A stretch of 64,000 bases of DNA from Lepisosteus oculatus (lineage: Eukaryota; Chordata; Actinopteri; Semionotiformes; Lepisosteidae), in the NCBI RefSeq assembly GCF_040954835.1, contig NC_090698.1, positions 43,250,157 to 43,314,156 of the forward strand, in the 5' to 3' direction. A program made the position numbers and the translations under genes. This document shows positions 24,011-37,304 of the stretch, in pieces (within the stretch, counting starts at the first letter, position 1; each line of letters starts with the position of its first letter). The notes beneath the pieces were generated by a model. The model made no database searches. It had not been told where the DNA came from and saw only the letters and a list, made by a program, of their open reading frames with translations.

Positions 24011-27000
24011 TAATGCACTTATAATGCTATAATTCTGTGTATAGTGTTACAATAAAGTAGCAGCAATGAAAGGTGCAAAATATTTTAAATTATAAATTGG
24101 GGTGTAGAATGGGGGAAGTGCGGGATGATGGTGGCAGAACAAGATTATTATTTCGTTGACCCTCGGTTTGTATCAGCGGCTTTTTCTCTCCAAAGTGACT
24201 TCTCATTTGAACCTGCTGCAAGCAGAAGCATTTCTGTCTTGCATGTGCTTTCCTTCCTCTTTCAACACTCGACATTTCCAAAAAGCGACAATCAGTGCAG
24301 AATATATGAGGCATTTTATCAAATTGGAAACATTCTGTCTGCTCACTTGTTTTTAAACCGTCAAATGTCAAAATGCATTTTGTTTGAACTGGTCTGTGCT
24401 CCGGCTCTATTAATAATCAGTCATGTAATACAAAGCATGCCAACCAAAAAAAGCAAAACATTGCCTTTTAAAAATGCATACTAAAAATACATTTGATGGC
24501 ATAAACACAGTGTCAGCAAATATAAGGCACCCAGGGAGAGCTTTCAATGCATTGTTTAACCTTTATTCAGTTCCAAGAAATAAATTGCATCAATTGCCTT
24601 TTGGGTGCAAGTTCTCTCCCGGTAAATAAAAATGTTAATGTTTATTTACAGTACGGTTTATCTTAGTATTTAAAAATATTATGACAGAAACTAACAGCAA
24701 GAACTGAAACTCCCCATCAAACAAGATCTGTATATTAAACATTTGGTGATTTTGTCCATTATAGCAAATATAGTACTTTTTCTTTATAATGCAAATAAAA
24801 AAATATTTAAGTACTGTACCTACTGCAAAGCTAATATGTCAGCTATTCTCTCCCTCCATTATTCTAGTTTATTTTTAAGCTTATTTGAAAGCTTATCCTT
24901 AGTTGAAAGATTCTTTATTTGAAATTCCTTATGCGACAGAGGATCCAATATGTTCTGAAATCACGTGAGCCACTTTAATTGCACACAGAGACCACAACTC
25001 TTTCTCTTGTCAAAGGAATTTTCTGTATCCAAACTAATTTAGGTTTGCTTTTTTTGCTTTAATAAATGTGTTTACATCATTTGTAATTCAATAAAAAAGG
25101 AGGCATAACTGGAAGGAGTGAATATATTTTCAGGGCAGTGTAAATGACTGGACTCAAGTTATAGTGCTGTATACAGATGTAACCATATGAGGACAAGAGT
25201 AAAATAACAATGTTAATGGCTAAAGCAGTGCAGATCCTGCTAACGACTAGATTTGCCATTTAACTGCAGTCTGAGATGGCACAGTGTGTATTTGTCCAGA
25301 TCTAGCCAATCTTCTCCACTGCACGATCGCATTCCCAATAACTGGTGGTATCACTCATCTGCATTTTCCTTATATGGATCATCTTTATTGTAATATACTG
25401 TAGCAAATATGTTTCGCATGATTCTCTTTTCATTCCTTAAAAACGTTTTCTGAGATTAAGTGCCCTCAGAAGGCTGTTCAGTGTAACACTAACGCACTTT
25501 ACCAAATTGTAAAAAAAAATGATGTTACTAATTTGCCTCCCCTGTAGAATTTGTGGTGAGCGACATGAGCAACAATGCAGTCAGAAAAGAAGAATAATGC
25601 TATACACACAAGATGTAAAAAGTAAGAAATGAAAGGACAAGAAAATCCCTTTTCACAAAATCCCATGGATTCACAAAATAACAAAAAATAATAAATAATT
25701 GAGCAACAGAATGTTGTCAAGGCCTGTTTAATAGTTCACATATACTTTCAGACCTTAAGTCTGGACGATGTCATTGATGCATTTTTCTTTAGATTGATAT
25801 CTCGTTCCAAATAATATACCATGTATTTTAAATTGCAAATATGTACTATAGTTTACCTGGCCAACTACTTGCTCAGTGAATATGAATTTGATCGCCACTC
25901 CATTTCATAGGTTCCATTATGTTTTTCACAACTATGCCAATCTTTTTTATTTCTGTCACTATTATATAAATGGATTTTGTTTAACTGAGCTTTGTACATT
26001 ACCTTTTTAAAAATATCAGCTAAAATAACTTGTTATAAAATAAATAGTTCTACACATTCGTATAAAATTACAAATGACAAAGTCTTTTCTTTTTAAAAAA
26101 ATCAACAAACAGACCACTGATAAAACGCACAATATTTACTTTCACAAAATATTTACAGCAATACAAATGGGGTAGCTTAGTTTAAAATGGTACAGATGGT
26201 ATTAGCTTTTTTCATCCACTGTTGAAATGACAACAGACAATAGGTATACACAGAACAAAAAACAGCAAATGTCTTAGCTGTGACATCTATAACCAAATAT
26301 ACCACATTGATTTGCTTTTAAATGCTGAAGCTTCACCAGTCACACACTTCAAACTCAGTGCAGCCTCTTTTGCATTAAATTTTTACAGTGTCTTTCTTAT
26401 CTTCTCCAGTACTGTGCACAAAATCTAGGAGCCTTTCTTTTGAAGTTGCTTTGTTACTGCGCGTTACTTTGAGTAGCTTACTAGTATGTAATCAAAAACA
26501 GTACATGTTAGTTTTAGCTGCATTATAAATACAAAGCCATGCTACCGAATAGGGCTTTCTTATTTGCCATTGCTCATTCCTGTGATGCTTGTACCTTGAA
26601 AAAATGACTTCAATCAGATTGCAAAATGTATACATTATGTATAAAAACTTAAACTGAGCCACAAAAAAGGAATAGCAAAGCAACAGCTTTATGTACAGTA
26701 AGAATTAACAGAATTTGTATCCATGGTAACAGTTTTAAAAGAGAATGTTTGTTTGAAAGGAACATTACCTTCTTAAGTAATCCCTCAAACTCATATCATG
26801 ACTGTCATTAAATAAATCATTATTTCTAATGGCTCAGGCAGGTAATATTGGTTTTAGGATACAACATTGATCAGTGTTTTGTTCATTTGCTCCCAGAAAA
26901 ACGTCACAAGTGGACCACCAGGAAAAATGACATTTTTGTGCCCTTTCCTCTTTTCCTCTAATTAATTTATACATTTCACTCACAATAAGCCTTGGTGGTA

Positions 27001-27879
27001 AAGGAGGAAAAACCCAACTTGATTTTCACAAAACTGATGAGCATTTTACCATCACTAACGTTTCAGACCATGAGAAACTGCCACTTCTCTTTGATTAAAA
27101 AACTCCTGAACAGCTTTTGTTCCTATACACCCATTAACATTTACAGATATGTAGCTGCTCTCCATGTTGACTAAGGATGAAAGACTTGTTTGTGCTTTAA
27201 AAGGAAAAGACAAACCCTTTAACTCTTGCATGTTATTATTTTTTACAATATTTTCCTTTCAATCAACATGCAGATTATTTATTTCTATATAAATGCAGCA
27301 GGAGCTGCAGAAAGGTTGTGTAAATGCTTCATTTACCATCAAACTTTCAGTTAGCTACAAACTTTTCAGTGCTGTTCAGCACCTACAGTAATTCTCTCTA
27401 ATTGATCTTGATTGGTGGGGGAGGAGTTTAATGACCCTTTCTCTGGAGCTGCTCAGCCATTATCCTCCCCCACATATAATTATGTGATGCAACAAAGAAG
27501 AAAAAATTGTTGTGTTCCATATATAATTCCACAAAGGTGAGTTATAAATAAATACATATTGTAAACCTCTTTGACAAAGGAATACTGCATTAGAGCTAAG
27601 TAATGACAGCTTCCTCTTTTATAGTGAAGATTGTTAAGGACATGCTCTGAACCTCATCTGTTTTGTGTTAACTGATTACTTGGTAGAACAGGAGGGTCTG
27701 AGTTGTGTAATTCAATCGAGGTAGTAATCACTTTTTTGTTAAATGTGTGCTAGATAAATGTAGTTCTGTCTACAGGACAAGTTATTAAGACAGTTCACAG
27801 AAGTTTCAAAAGTTAAACAACATATGTAGTTTTTCTCATTCTTTACATGAAAAAATCACATAAATAAAGTTTGCTGTAC
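24011..27879. other. intergenic, mostly unique sequence
   Basis: No supported gene. Positions 24,120-24,480 are less AT-rich with open frames on both strands but no domain, possibly non-coding conserved sequence. Positions 26,000-27,480 are AT-rich. Confidence 0.45.
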
Positions 27880-27990
27880 TGTGATGGACTGGCGTCCCAT
27901 CCAGGGTGTATCCCCCATTGCTTGCTGTAATAGGCTCCAGTTACCTCTCGACCCTGAACTGGCTAAAGGGATTAGAAAATGGATGGATGG
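27880..27990 (+). repeat. V-SINE-like 3' fragment
   Basis: Only the 3' third is present: GATGGACTGGCGTCCCATCC, CCAGGGTGTATCCCCCATTG, AGGCTCCAG, and the tail AGAAAATGGATGGATGG. Confidence 0.7.
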
Positions 27991-30900
27991 AATGATTGCT
28001 GTAACCCTGTCCTTTTGAAATTAATCAGAGTCCAGCTAGTAAGAGATCCCTTACATCATGCCAGACTGTCATGAAAAAATACCTCAGCTAACAAGTAACC
28101 CCCAAAATAGACTAAAGAACTATCTAGCACCATCTTGGACAGTCTTCACTTCCCCAAAGCAATGTGAGCCTCACATATACTGTAAATGAAACCTCTAATG
28201 AGACAGAACTGTGAAACCAGCCTTGAAGGTTTCATTTTCAAAAACATCTTTCCACAGGAGTGAATTGAAAGGAATAGGGACATAATGAAGGAGCTCCTAA
28301 AACAAGTTTTATCTTCAAGCTTCAGTAGATATCTATGCCGCTGAATACTTTCCTATCCAGTGTTTTCCACATAGATTAAAGTCTGAATGAATTAACATTT
28401 GACAAGTTTCTGTGGAGGGTTCCAGTCCTGTAACACAAAGGTCTCAGTGAATTTCACCTACACTTGAATTTTAAAGGTAAGACATAAAATCCAATTGAAA
28501 TAATACTCTCACATAAAAGCCTATATTTACTTCATCTGTCTTCATTACTGTATCAAAATATGCCTGTAAAGTATTAAATAGAACTATAACCAAAATACAT
28601 AATACACCGTATTATATTACTAAATGGTCTACTTAATAATCCATTCTAACTCCATGCTGTCCTTGTAGAGACAAAGTCCAGCTACGTGTATGTGCCTCTT
28701 GAACATTTATGCATGACTGCTACTTTTTTCAATACTGCAAATCCAAAACAATGAAGCTTCTGTACCAACTCAACTGTCACTGACAATGATGGAAACCACA
28801 GTTCTTTGCTCAGGTGTTGCTGTGCAAAGAAATCTTAAATGTTTTACTGCTTTCCAGGTAATTAAATATCATTGTCTTTCACTTGTATGTAAACGAGTGT
28901 GTCTTAAGAGAATATATTAAGCTGTGTAACTACTAAAAGACATCACAAATAGTATCACTTGTGGTAAAAATGAATCAATTGTGGTAAAAACGAATCACGT
29001 GAAGGTACAAGTGAAGATTTTTTTTCTTGTTTGAACCTTGTTGTTTAGGGTTAAGTGTAGTAAAAAATATTTTAACTGAAGAAATGTTATTTATTTTTAA
29101 AAAATCAAAAGAAAACAAATGGCCTTTTAAACCTGTGGCACAACTGATTAAATAGAGCAACTAAGATAAATGTAGCAAATTGATGCAGATATAATTTGTA
29201 AAACACTGCATGACCTTTAGATCAGATTAGCTGCCCCATATTCTCAGAAAAAAAAACAATAATTGTGTGTATATTCGGAGAAACCTGCAGTATCCTACTA
29301 TTTCACATGCAAGCAAGTTAATAGTCGTTGGAATGCTGCAATGAAATAGTTATCACTCAGAGCAGACTTTCTTTATTATTAAAAAACATGATTCCACCCA
29401 CTGAACACCCACTGCTCTTGTCTTTCTGTGCTGGATATGACTATTGGTGATGGAAAGCAACAGACAATTACCTAATGGTGCAGAACAAGCTCAAAAAACT
29501 CTGGATCGTGCTCTATCAGGACAGCTATCTTCTGTCTGACTCACTATGACTCATTCCAGAAACAATTGTGCTGTTCAAAAAAATATACAAATTTTAAACC
29601 AAGAACATCTGTGACAAACACATTAGTCAGCTTCAGAGTGAATTGTCTTCTGGGATTTATCACTCTCACCCGTGCTTGTTGATTGCTCACTGAACAACTG
29701 TGCTTGCAGGTGATTGTGAGAGTATTGTAGGTTTTTGTGCTTTAGAAAATCCTTTCAGGATTAAGTATGAAGAATATAGATTCTATGGAGCGTGGTAGGA
29801 CTGTGCAGAGATAAAACCATAGAAAATACAGACATGCAACATTCCCATAAAATAAAAAGCGAAACACTGATCGCCTTATATTTTTTCCTTCTTTATTCAA
29901 TTTTAGTGGTGGGATTTATGGGTTTACAAGATTACCATTATGTTATTATGGGGTAGCCAGTATCTGTTACAACTGTCAGTACCACCACGTGCAAAAGAAT
30001 AACTGTGATTGCATCCTAAACGAATAATGAACCTTTCTCTGGAGTGCTCGTGTGACCATAACATAATATTGCTTTTAATATCCCTTTGTGATTTGAATTA
30101 CTGTGTGGTGTTTTTAAAATTTCTTAATTTTAATGTCAGAACAGTATTCACCTTTTTCAGCTTTTTAGTCATATATTATTCTTTCTGTGTTAGCCGTTAA
30201 AAAGTATTCAACAAAAATGATTGTTTCACTCACAAAGAGTCCATCCTTTCCTTGTGTAATTAAGGACAATTTGATTTAATATCATACATGCAGTATTAGC
30301 GTATTACATATTAAATATTCTTTCAAAACTTTGAAATAAAAGTAATTCAAATGGGCTGGTCATTGATTGTTCACATTCGTTTATGAATAATTGGCCTTTT
30401 ATAGTTTTGTCAGTTCACTAATATTGTTTCGCTTCACTAGTCGCATAAGGCTGTGGTAAATTGAACATCACCGCATCACAAGATATTTCAGAACCATCTG
30501 AGGTCATGCCCCAAAGATGTCCATGGCCAGGGACAGGGTTAAACAGCACCGCATTTAGATCAGAGAAAAGCTATAGATCTACTTAATGCTTGATCATTGC
30601 TTTACTCTCACCCTGTGTATTATAATCAACCATGACACTGTTGTTTCTTGCCAAAGTTTCAGATGTTAAAGTCAGAGGAAATTAATCAACTTGTGCTTTT
30701 TAAGACATTTTTTCCTTTATATTGCTTTATCGATTTGACACTAAAATGAAATGTTTAAGGACCTAATAGAAAACAATTCAATTAGTTCTAACGTTCCAAG
30801 CTAAATCTATACAATTATTTAAGAGGACAAAATAAGGCTCAAGAAGGCCATCCAAGGCAACCTGACAGAAACTCAATACAAGCCTGAGTGATTGTCCAGA

Positions 30901-31681
30901 CTGTTTCTTCAGGGGCAAATACTATCAGCAAACGAATATGTGGGAGAACAACTTGCACCTTTTTTCTCTTAAATTATGCACATGTTGTTTTTAATAGTTG
31001 AATTCCTGTTTCAGTGCAGTTACTAATGTCCTTTCCTCAGCCTTATTCAGAAGTCAATTTTACTTTTTTACTTTTGTCCCTACCTGCACTCCTCCTTTCT
31101 CTCGCCGAGTGTGTTTTACCTTTTTACCTTATTTTCCATTTTTAAAAATGGCTCAATTTAATGCAATACTATTTTGTAAGCTAGAACTTTCATAAGTGTA
31201 CCTCAGGAAAATTAACTTCAGTAAATTTCAGTGCAAGTAATTTTCAGTATTTTGCTGTCAGATTTCTGTTTTATTTGTTTTAGTTTTTAGCTAATTACTT
31301 TAAAATTATTATAATTAAGGAAAAAAGCTAAGGCTTTGCCCTATGTACATTTAACAAAGTTGTTGTAGCATCTATATAATAATATATCATTCAAATATAA
31401 TTAAAGTGTGTAATTCAGGGATGCCATATTATATCAAATGCATAACTGCATCTGGATGTTTGCATTGCAAATTAAGTTGTAGCATAGCTTCCTCCTTAAT
31501 CTCTAATTATAATTCTAAATGTAATGCTGTCATTGGTTGTCATTTTGTGATGATATTTGTCAGACAGTCTTGAAAAAGTGCTTAGGGAAGCCATACTTTG
31601 TAACAAAACTGTGTGACTGATCACCATTATTTCCACATTACAGTAGCTGTGAACTATGGGGCTACATGAATGTAAGAATAA
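27991..31681. other. intergenic, nothing recognised
   Basis: AT-rich and apparently unique. No exon, RNA gene or repeat family that I can support. Confidence 0.45.
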
Positions 31682-31685
31682 TTAA

Positions 31686-32299
31686 AGGGGAACCGCAGTG
31701 TTATTTTATATTTTGGGGTTAGAAAGAATCAGCATTGATAAGTGCATTTCAAACACAATAAAAGTAAAATGTACAAAGTAACTTCTAAAACCTCCAATTT
31801 ACATCACAAAATAATTGAAATTTCCACTTATGCGCCAGCCCCATATTCTGCGATTCAGAACAAGGTATGACAAGGTGACATGAAGTGACCCTATTGGAGT
31901 ACATTGCAAACAAGCAGGCTTATGAATACATCTCTTTTAATCCAAAATAAATATTGCTCTCAACTTTGAAACAGTTTTGCTCCCAAATATTACTTACTTG
32001 TTAACTCTACATGCAGATCAGGTTGAAACATTTGTGCATTGAAATGTCTGCTGCGCAACCCCTACTTATTCACTCGTACTATGTGACTCGTGAGCAGGAA
32101 GGGCCGCACCACGTCACAGTTTGTGGGATCTCTCGCTCTCTCCGAGACCGGTGGTTTGCAACCACACGGCGACTTACAGTACTTTCATAAAGTTCACAAT
32201 TTTGTGCTTATTTTGAAAATTGGCAATTTTTTCTATACCAGCAATGAATTTATTTTGTTTCCTAGGTTTAGTCATCAGGAATTGGGACTGCAGGTCCCC
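31686..32299 (+). mobile_element. TTAA-flanked MITE, longer copy
   Basis: A 614-bp relative of the element at 8,432-8,746 in the opposite orientation. The left end is TTAA then AGGGGAACCGCAGTG. The right end is GGACTGCAGGTCCCC followed by TTGA, probably a mutated TTAA. The segment near 31,720-31,755 is the inverse of the segment near 8,680-8,720. The centre is longer and GC-richer (32,090-32,170) than in the short copy. No transposase is present. Confidence 0.6.
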
Positions 32300-32429
32300 T
32301 TGAAAACCCTGCAGTCTTTTCTGTTCAAGAATGAAAACATGTGGTTCTTTCAGCGCAGGTCAGATTTTTCTGAGTTAATTGAGAAGAGCACAGTGCCCCA
32401 CTAAGATAAAATGCAAATGATCTAGACCT

Positions 32430-32870
32430 TTGATTTGGGCTTGCGGCAGACATACTTTTTAAGATACAGTAGCAACTTGCTGTAACAGGAGCTGGTCCAT
32501 GCTCCCGTGAAGCATAGTTTAGGACCCTATGCAGACGGTTTAATCTAGAACTAAGCAGAGAAGGACAACAGGGAAGAGACATAGAGAATCAGGACAGGTT
32601 GACAGACAGGGGGGTGTGCCGGCGGTAATCCAGTGCTCGGGGGGCGTAGCAAAGGCAAACTGATCCAGACAGTCCAAGGGAGAAATCCGGGGCGCAGTCC
32701 AGAGTCCGGGAACCGGGGGATCCATCCAAGACAAGACAAACAAGTTTAAAAACCTGAGCGGAATCTAGAACAGGGACAGGGAATAACACCAGGGTAATGA
32801 GGCCAGGCATTCCGATCACGCCGTGATGAATCCTACAATGTTTGTTTATACTGGCTCTCTGCAATCAAAA
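32430..32870 (-). mobile_element. probable solo LTR, gypsy-type
   Basis: A locally GC-rich block in AT-rich surroundings. Read on the minus strand it has the style of fish gypsy LTRs: CATTACCCTGGTGTTATTCC, a CGGACTCTGGACTGCG region, then ATTAAACCGTCTGCATAGGG with GTCCTAAACTATG after it. The ATTAAA (plus 32,538-32,544 inverse) would be the polyadenylation signal. There is no internal region and no clear target duplication. The assignment rests on remembered wording of the family. Confidence 0.45.
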
Positions 32871-34474
32871 TTATTGATTTATTTCCATGGACCAAAAAGC
32901 AGCCAGAAGCATTTGTCCCATTACTTAAAGAATGTCTTTAAAGCTGTAACACAAGAATTCCAGGATCATGTAACATAACATTTCCAACATCTCTAATTTA
33001 TTGCAAAAGGTCGATTTCCTTTAGACTGAATGACAAACTTTACAACAGCTGTTGTAAAAAAACGGAACCTGAGAATGATGCTCAGCTATTGTACAAGTTT
33101 GTTTACATCCAAGAATAAACCTATCTGATGTTTTCACATGGGCATGTTTAACAATATTAAGATGAATCAACAAAACATTCTCTTCGGTGCTGAAGGATTC
33201 TAAAATGGTTTAGGGTAGAGTATGCCTTTCTAAAAATACAAATCTGCATTGAGAGGCTTGTGATGACATTAACCATCCATTAATCCACTAACTGGGGTAT
33301 TGAGCATAGTGCATAACGTACTGGTTTGAAACATAAAATATAAATGCACAATGTAATCCATATGTTGTTGGAATTGTTTGATTATTTGATACAAGTTAAG
33401 GTTTGTAATATCACTTTCACAGATTAATTTGAGAATTAAGTGTGTAGTTCTTAAGGGTTAGCACCAAGAATTGAGGATCCAGGGGAAAAAAAATATTTAA
33501 TAGTTATATGAGCATTTGTAGGCTGCAGTTAGTTTCTAAGCTTTGTTTAAATGCCACAGTATTAATTAACTTTTTGATAAATAATTTATCAATGTCCTGT
33601 ATCACTTGTTACTTGCCATATGTCTATGTTTTCTCACTTTTTTATGACCATAGACAAGGTTAATTCCTCAGTAAGCTTCATTATACAGTAAGTCATATAG
33701 AAGAACTGTTAATTATTTAATTAACTAATAATTCATTATTTAATCATATTTTGTATAAAAAAATTTAGCTCTCTTTTTTCTGTTCTCTGTAGTGTATGAC
33801 ATGGCAGCACAAAGTGTTGATATGAGATGAGATGCTGCTACCCTCTTAAAACCAAGATGTGTAAAATAGACATTGATTCAGTGATTAATTGACTCCTCTC
33901 TGCAAAATTGACTTGATTCTTATTATGTTGATGTATTTCAGAACAATACCTTTTTAATTCTAGTACATAGAAATTGAGGTAGAACATTATCACTGACATT
34001 ATATTTTCTAAGGCATTGCAATATCTGAGATGATATTCCTGCATATACAATATTGCTTTTCAAGTCAAAACCACAGGATTTATTTGTGGTTTACAGTATT
34101 CATTACACAAAACAATGGCATAAAGATAAATGTTTCCACACTAAAATAAAGTTAAGGCAGAGGGGGAAAATAGTATAATCTACACAAAACCTATTCAATA
34201 TGTCACAACAGTATGCTGACTCTGACTAACTGACTAACTGTCAGATCGCTTTGTCTTTTGAAGTGGAAGGCATACTCATTACTCATCAATACTTGACTCA
34301 CAACAATCTGCACAATACTGCTCTGTCAGAACCAACATCCATAAGTGTGACTTCGCAATCAGCTTTTTGCATTTCCAGTACTAACAAGGCTTAAACTAGG
34401 GTAAACAATGAAGGCGATGGGCACAAAAACCTTAGAAATATAACCATATGTTTTCGCCCCAGATTATTTCCTGT
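32871..34474. other. intergenic, nothing recognised
   Basis: AT-rich, no supported feature. Confidence 0.5.
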
Positions 34475-34629
34475 GGCTGGTATGGTGACACAGTGGTTAG
34501 CATTGCTGCCTCATAGCAATGTGCGTAGTTTGTACTGTATGTTCTCTCTATGATCATTTGGTTTATTGGCTTTTGGGAAATTTGGTGTGAGTTGTGTGCT
34601 TGTATGTGTGACAGTCACAGTTCCGTGCG

Positions 34630-34740
34630 GGGTCGTGCCCTCCGCCACCCCTTCCGTCCCCCACACCTGGGGCACAAACCCGGGTCTCCGGCGTAACGCA
34701 ACAGGGCACCAACCGGGTGAGCTAAAGGAGACCTCCCTCA
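34630..34740 (-). repeat. tRNA-like segment, possible SINE head
   Basis: On the minus strand GGTCTCCTTTAGCTCACCC then GGTTGGT resembles a tRNA A box, and GGGTTTGTGCCCC about 45 bases later resembles a B box with a C-to-T change. GGTCTCC and GGAGACC are complementary. There is no credible cloverleaf for a working tRNA. It is GC-rich and lies inside the insertion that splits the V-SINE. Confidence 0.4.
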
Positions 34741-34814
34741 GCCCAGGCAGCTGAGGACCCTGCTACGCCCAGTGAGGGCGCTGACGTCACCACACTAGCT
34801 CCGCTACATATGTA

Positions 34815-34941
34815 CACACCTGAAGAAGGCTCCACGGCCAAAACGTTGTGTTCTCTTTCTTCTTTTTTTCAGCATGGAATAAACCTATTACTTGTTCCTT
34901 TGCAGCCTACACATGCTGATGCAGCTACCCACCTGAACTAC
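34815..34941 (+). repeat. Penelope-like element tail, dispersed copy
   Basis: 127 bp matching 59,240-59,366 with three differences, each a CpG transition. It contains CTGAAGA (34,820-34,826), the GGC...GCC stem, AAAA in place of GAAA (34,840-34,843), and AATAAA. There is no adjoining reverse transcriptase frame, so it is a non-autonomous or truncated copy. Confidence 0.85.
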
Positions 34942-35072
34942 ATACTGTATGTATATGCCCTGCGATGGGCTGGTGTCCTGTCCAGGGTGTTCCTTGCTTT
35001 GCACCTTTTACTTGCTGGGAGAGGCTACAGCTCTCCTGTATTGGATGAAGCAGTTAGAAGATGGATGGATTA

Positions 35073-37304
35073 TTGCCTGTGCAATGTTAACTGACTAATG
35101 GAGTACGTTGTTATAAGATCTTGTCATATAGTTGTGGAAAATGTGTGCAATGTCTCCACCAGCCTAGGCCAGGTCATTCCCATGCTTTTGTGAATGTAAT
35201 AGAGAATACTACAGGTATTGATCATTTACACAGGTTTACCTGACTTGAATAGACCATGTAATCAATAGCAAAACTTTCCAAGATTTGTGTCATCATGTTC
35301 TTACATTGTGTCAGCAGCCCCACTACATAACAAATCAGGAGGAAAAGTAAGATAACTTATCCTGTTGATTAAGGGGGAAATTTAGGTATGCAACTCTGAG
35401 CAAGCCAAAAGTGGGATTTAGCTAAAACACCAACGTTAACAGCCTTATTCCTCAATCAACATCTTATCTATTGGAGATTCTAGCTCACAGTGAAAAGTGA
35501 CACCTAATGGTAGACAAACACTGGTTGCAGCAGCAGCTTGATTTATTTATTTATTTATTTATTTATGAAGATCTCCAAACTAGTACTGATCAGCTCCCTC
35601 TCTACTTAGCTTCTAAACATTTGACAACATTTGATTGGACAATATCAGGCAACATGATGGAAAAAAGATTTGTCCACTCCACATGTTTTTTAGATCTTAG
35701 TGAATGTTTACTTGAGGCAAACCCAAATAATGATAGATTGTTGTTTTGCCCAAAGTGAATTTAAATATGGTCCCTTAGAGTTAATAGGGATTCCTCTTGT
35801 TTAAAGTTAACAGTTAATAACTGGACAATAAAAACTGACATCCCCAGAAGTTCATCTGGCACCAGCCCTAATTGGAGAGATATCATCCAGATGGAGACAT
35901 TGGCAGTCTCTAGCCTTGAGCTCCACGACTAGTTTAGTGGTGGTCACCACACAGTGGTGACTCAACACTATACCTTGGATAGAAGTCTATCCTTTCTTCC
36001 ACTAAAAATTGTTTTGTTAAAGTTTTACTTGTCATGTAGAACTTTTTTGTGCTTGGACATTATATCTTCTTACTTATGTTTAACATTAGCAAAGCATGTC
36101 AAGGAGTCTGAGTAATGACTGAGTATAAAAGAGTCTAGAGCTCCTGTGACTGCTTCATTGTGTCTTAATTCTATAACCTAATAACTTTAGTCTGGCATCC
36201 CACAGTTTCTACTGTCCCAGGACACAAAGCAGTTTCACCCCAAAAGACTTAACGATTTATTATTATTATTATTTCAAAATGTTTGGCTTGAATCAATCCA
36301 AGAGAAGGAGAATGCAATAATAAAATAAGTAGAGCTACACACAGACTTAATTAATACCCCCTCCCTCACAAGACATCTCTAACCCTTTTACTTTACTATT
36401 AAAATCATGATTAACACTGCTTCTACCATACTTGAACACAGTTCTAATTTGGGTATCTAAACAAAAACTTTTAAAAATACAATTTTCTGCTACAATGTGT
36501 TACCTGCATCTTATTCTATCCTTTGCTGCTTCGATTTGAATAAAATGAGGTGGTGAAGAAAAATGGAAACATTTCCATAGCAACAGCTTGCAGATATTTT
36601 TTATTTCCTTTGCAATTAAAGGTAATATTTATCAAGGAATTATGATGTCTTTGGCAATATAATACCCCATTTTAATGCAGGAACCTATTTTCAAAAACAT
36701 ATATTTTAAAAAAAGTGTTGATTTCTCCTGTACCAGGAGGCCTGGACTTTTTTTTTTCAGGAAAGCTGAATTCTCTGATGTCTGAGGAGGAATGCTGTGA
36801 GTCTCAGAAAGCCTCTGTGTGACTCTGAAATCTTGATGGAACAGAACATTTCAAAGGGCAATATAAGTATTATAAGTATTCCTTTTTACATAATAAATGT
36901 TGTGCTTTGTGCAGACATGCCATATTTCAGTACTGAAATACAGCTGAAGTATATCATGCCGATGATCATTTTGGGTCAGGGTTTTGTGCACTCACAGAGC
37001 AAAGACCTTTAAAAATGCCCCCTGCTCTTTAAGTCTGGGCTTTGTTTTCAAGGACTAGTCTTCCTGGCTGCAGCTTGACAGCATCAAACTCTGTCTTCTG
37101 AATTCTGCAACCTGGCCCTGTCACTGTGAGTTTACGTCAATTGTGGGTAATTCCATTAACCAAATAACTGAGGTCCTAACCTTTGGGACTCCTCCTGTAC
37201 CTATTGCCTGAAGAGTAATAAATCGATGCTAGTGTATTAACTCTTTCGGAGTAGCCTATAGCAGTAACCACCTATCATTGCTGATATTAAGCAATGTGTA
37301 TTTT
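35073..37304. other. intergenic, microsatellite only
   Basis: A TTTA microsatellite lies at 35,541-35,565. I see no other supported feature up to the SINE in front of POC5. Confidence 0.5.

Larger units (their letters stand above)
34475..35072 (+). repeat. V-SINE-like copy split by a nested insertion
   Basis: The head GTGACACAGTGGTTAGCATT and CTGCCTCATAGC (34,484-34,520) begin the copy. The 3' part resumes at about 34,957 with CTGCGATGGGCTGGTGTCCT, CCAGGGTGTTCC and an AGAAGATGGATGGAT tail. Between them (about 34,600-34,950) sits unrelated GC-rich sequence plus a Penelope-like tail, so the SINE was the target of a later insertion. Confidence 0.7.

Noticed and set aside
32325..32864. overlapping minus frames up to 91 codons
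   Set aside because: Several frames are open at once because the LTR-like block is GC-rich. No domain or splice context.
34630..34740. functional tRNA gene on the minus strand
   Set aside because: Box-like motifs exist, but the B box is altered and no cloverleaf with proper stems can be drawn.
35541..35565. CRISPR-like or tandem array
   Set aside because: A plain TTTA microsatellite. No spaced direct repeats occur anywhere in the window.
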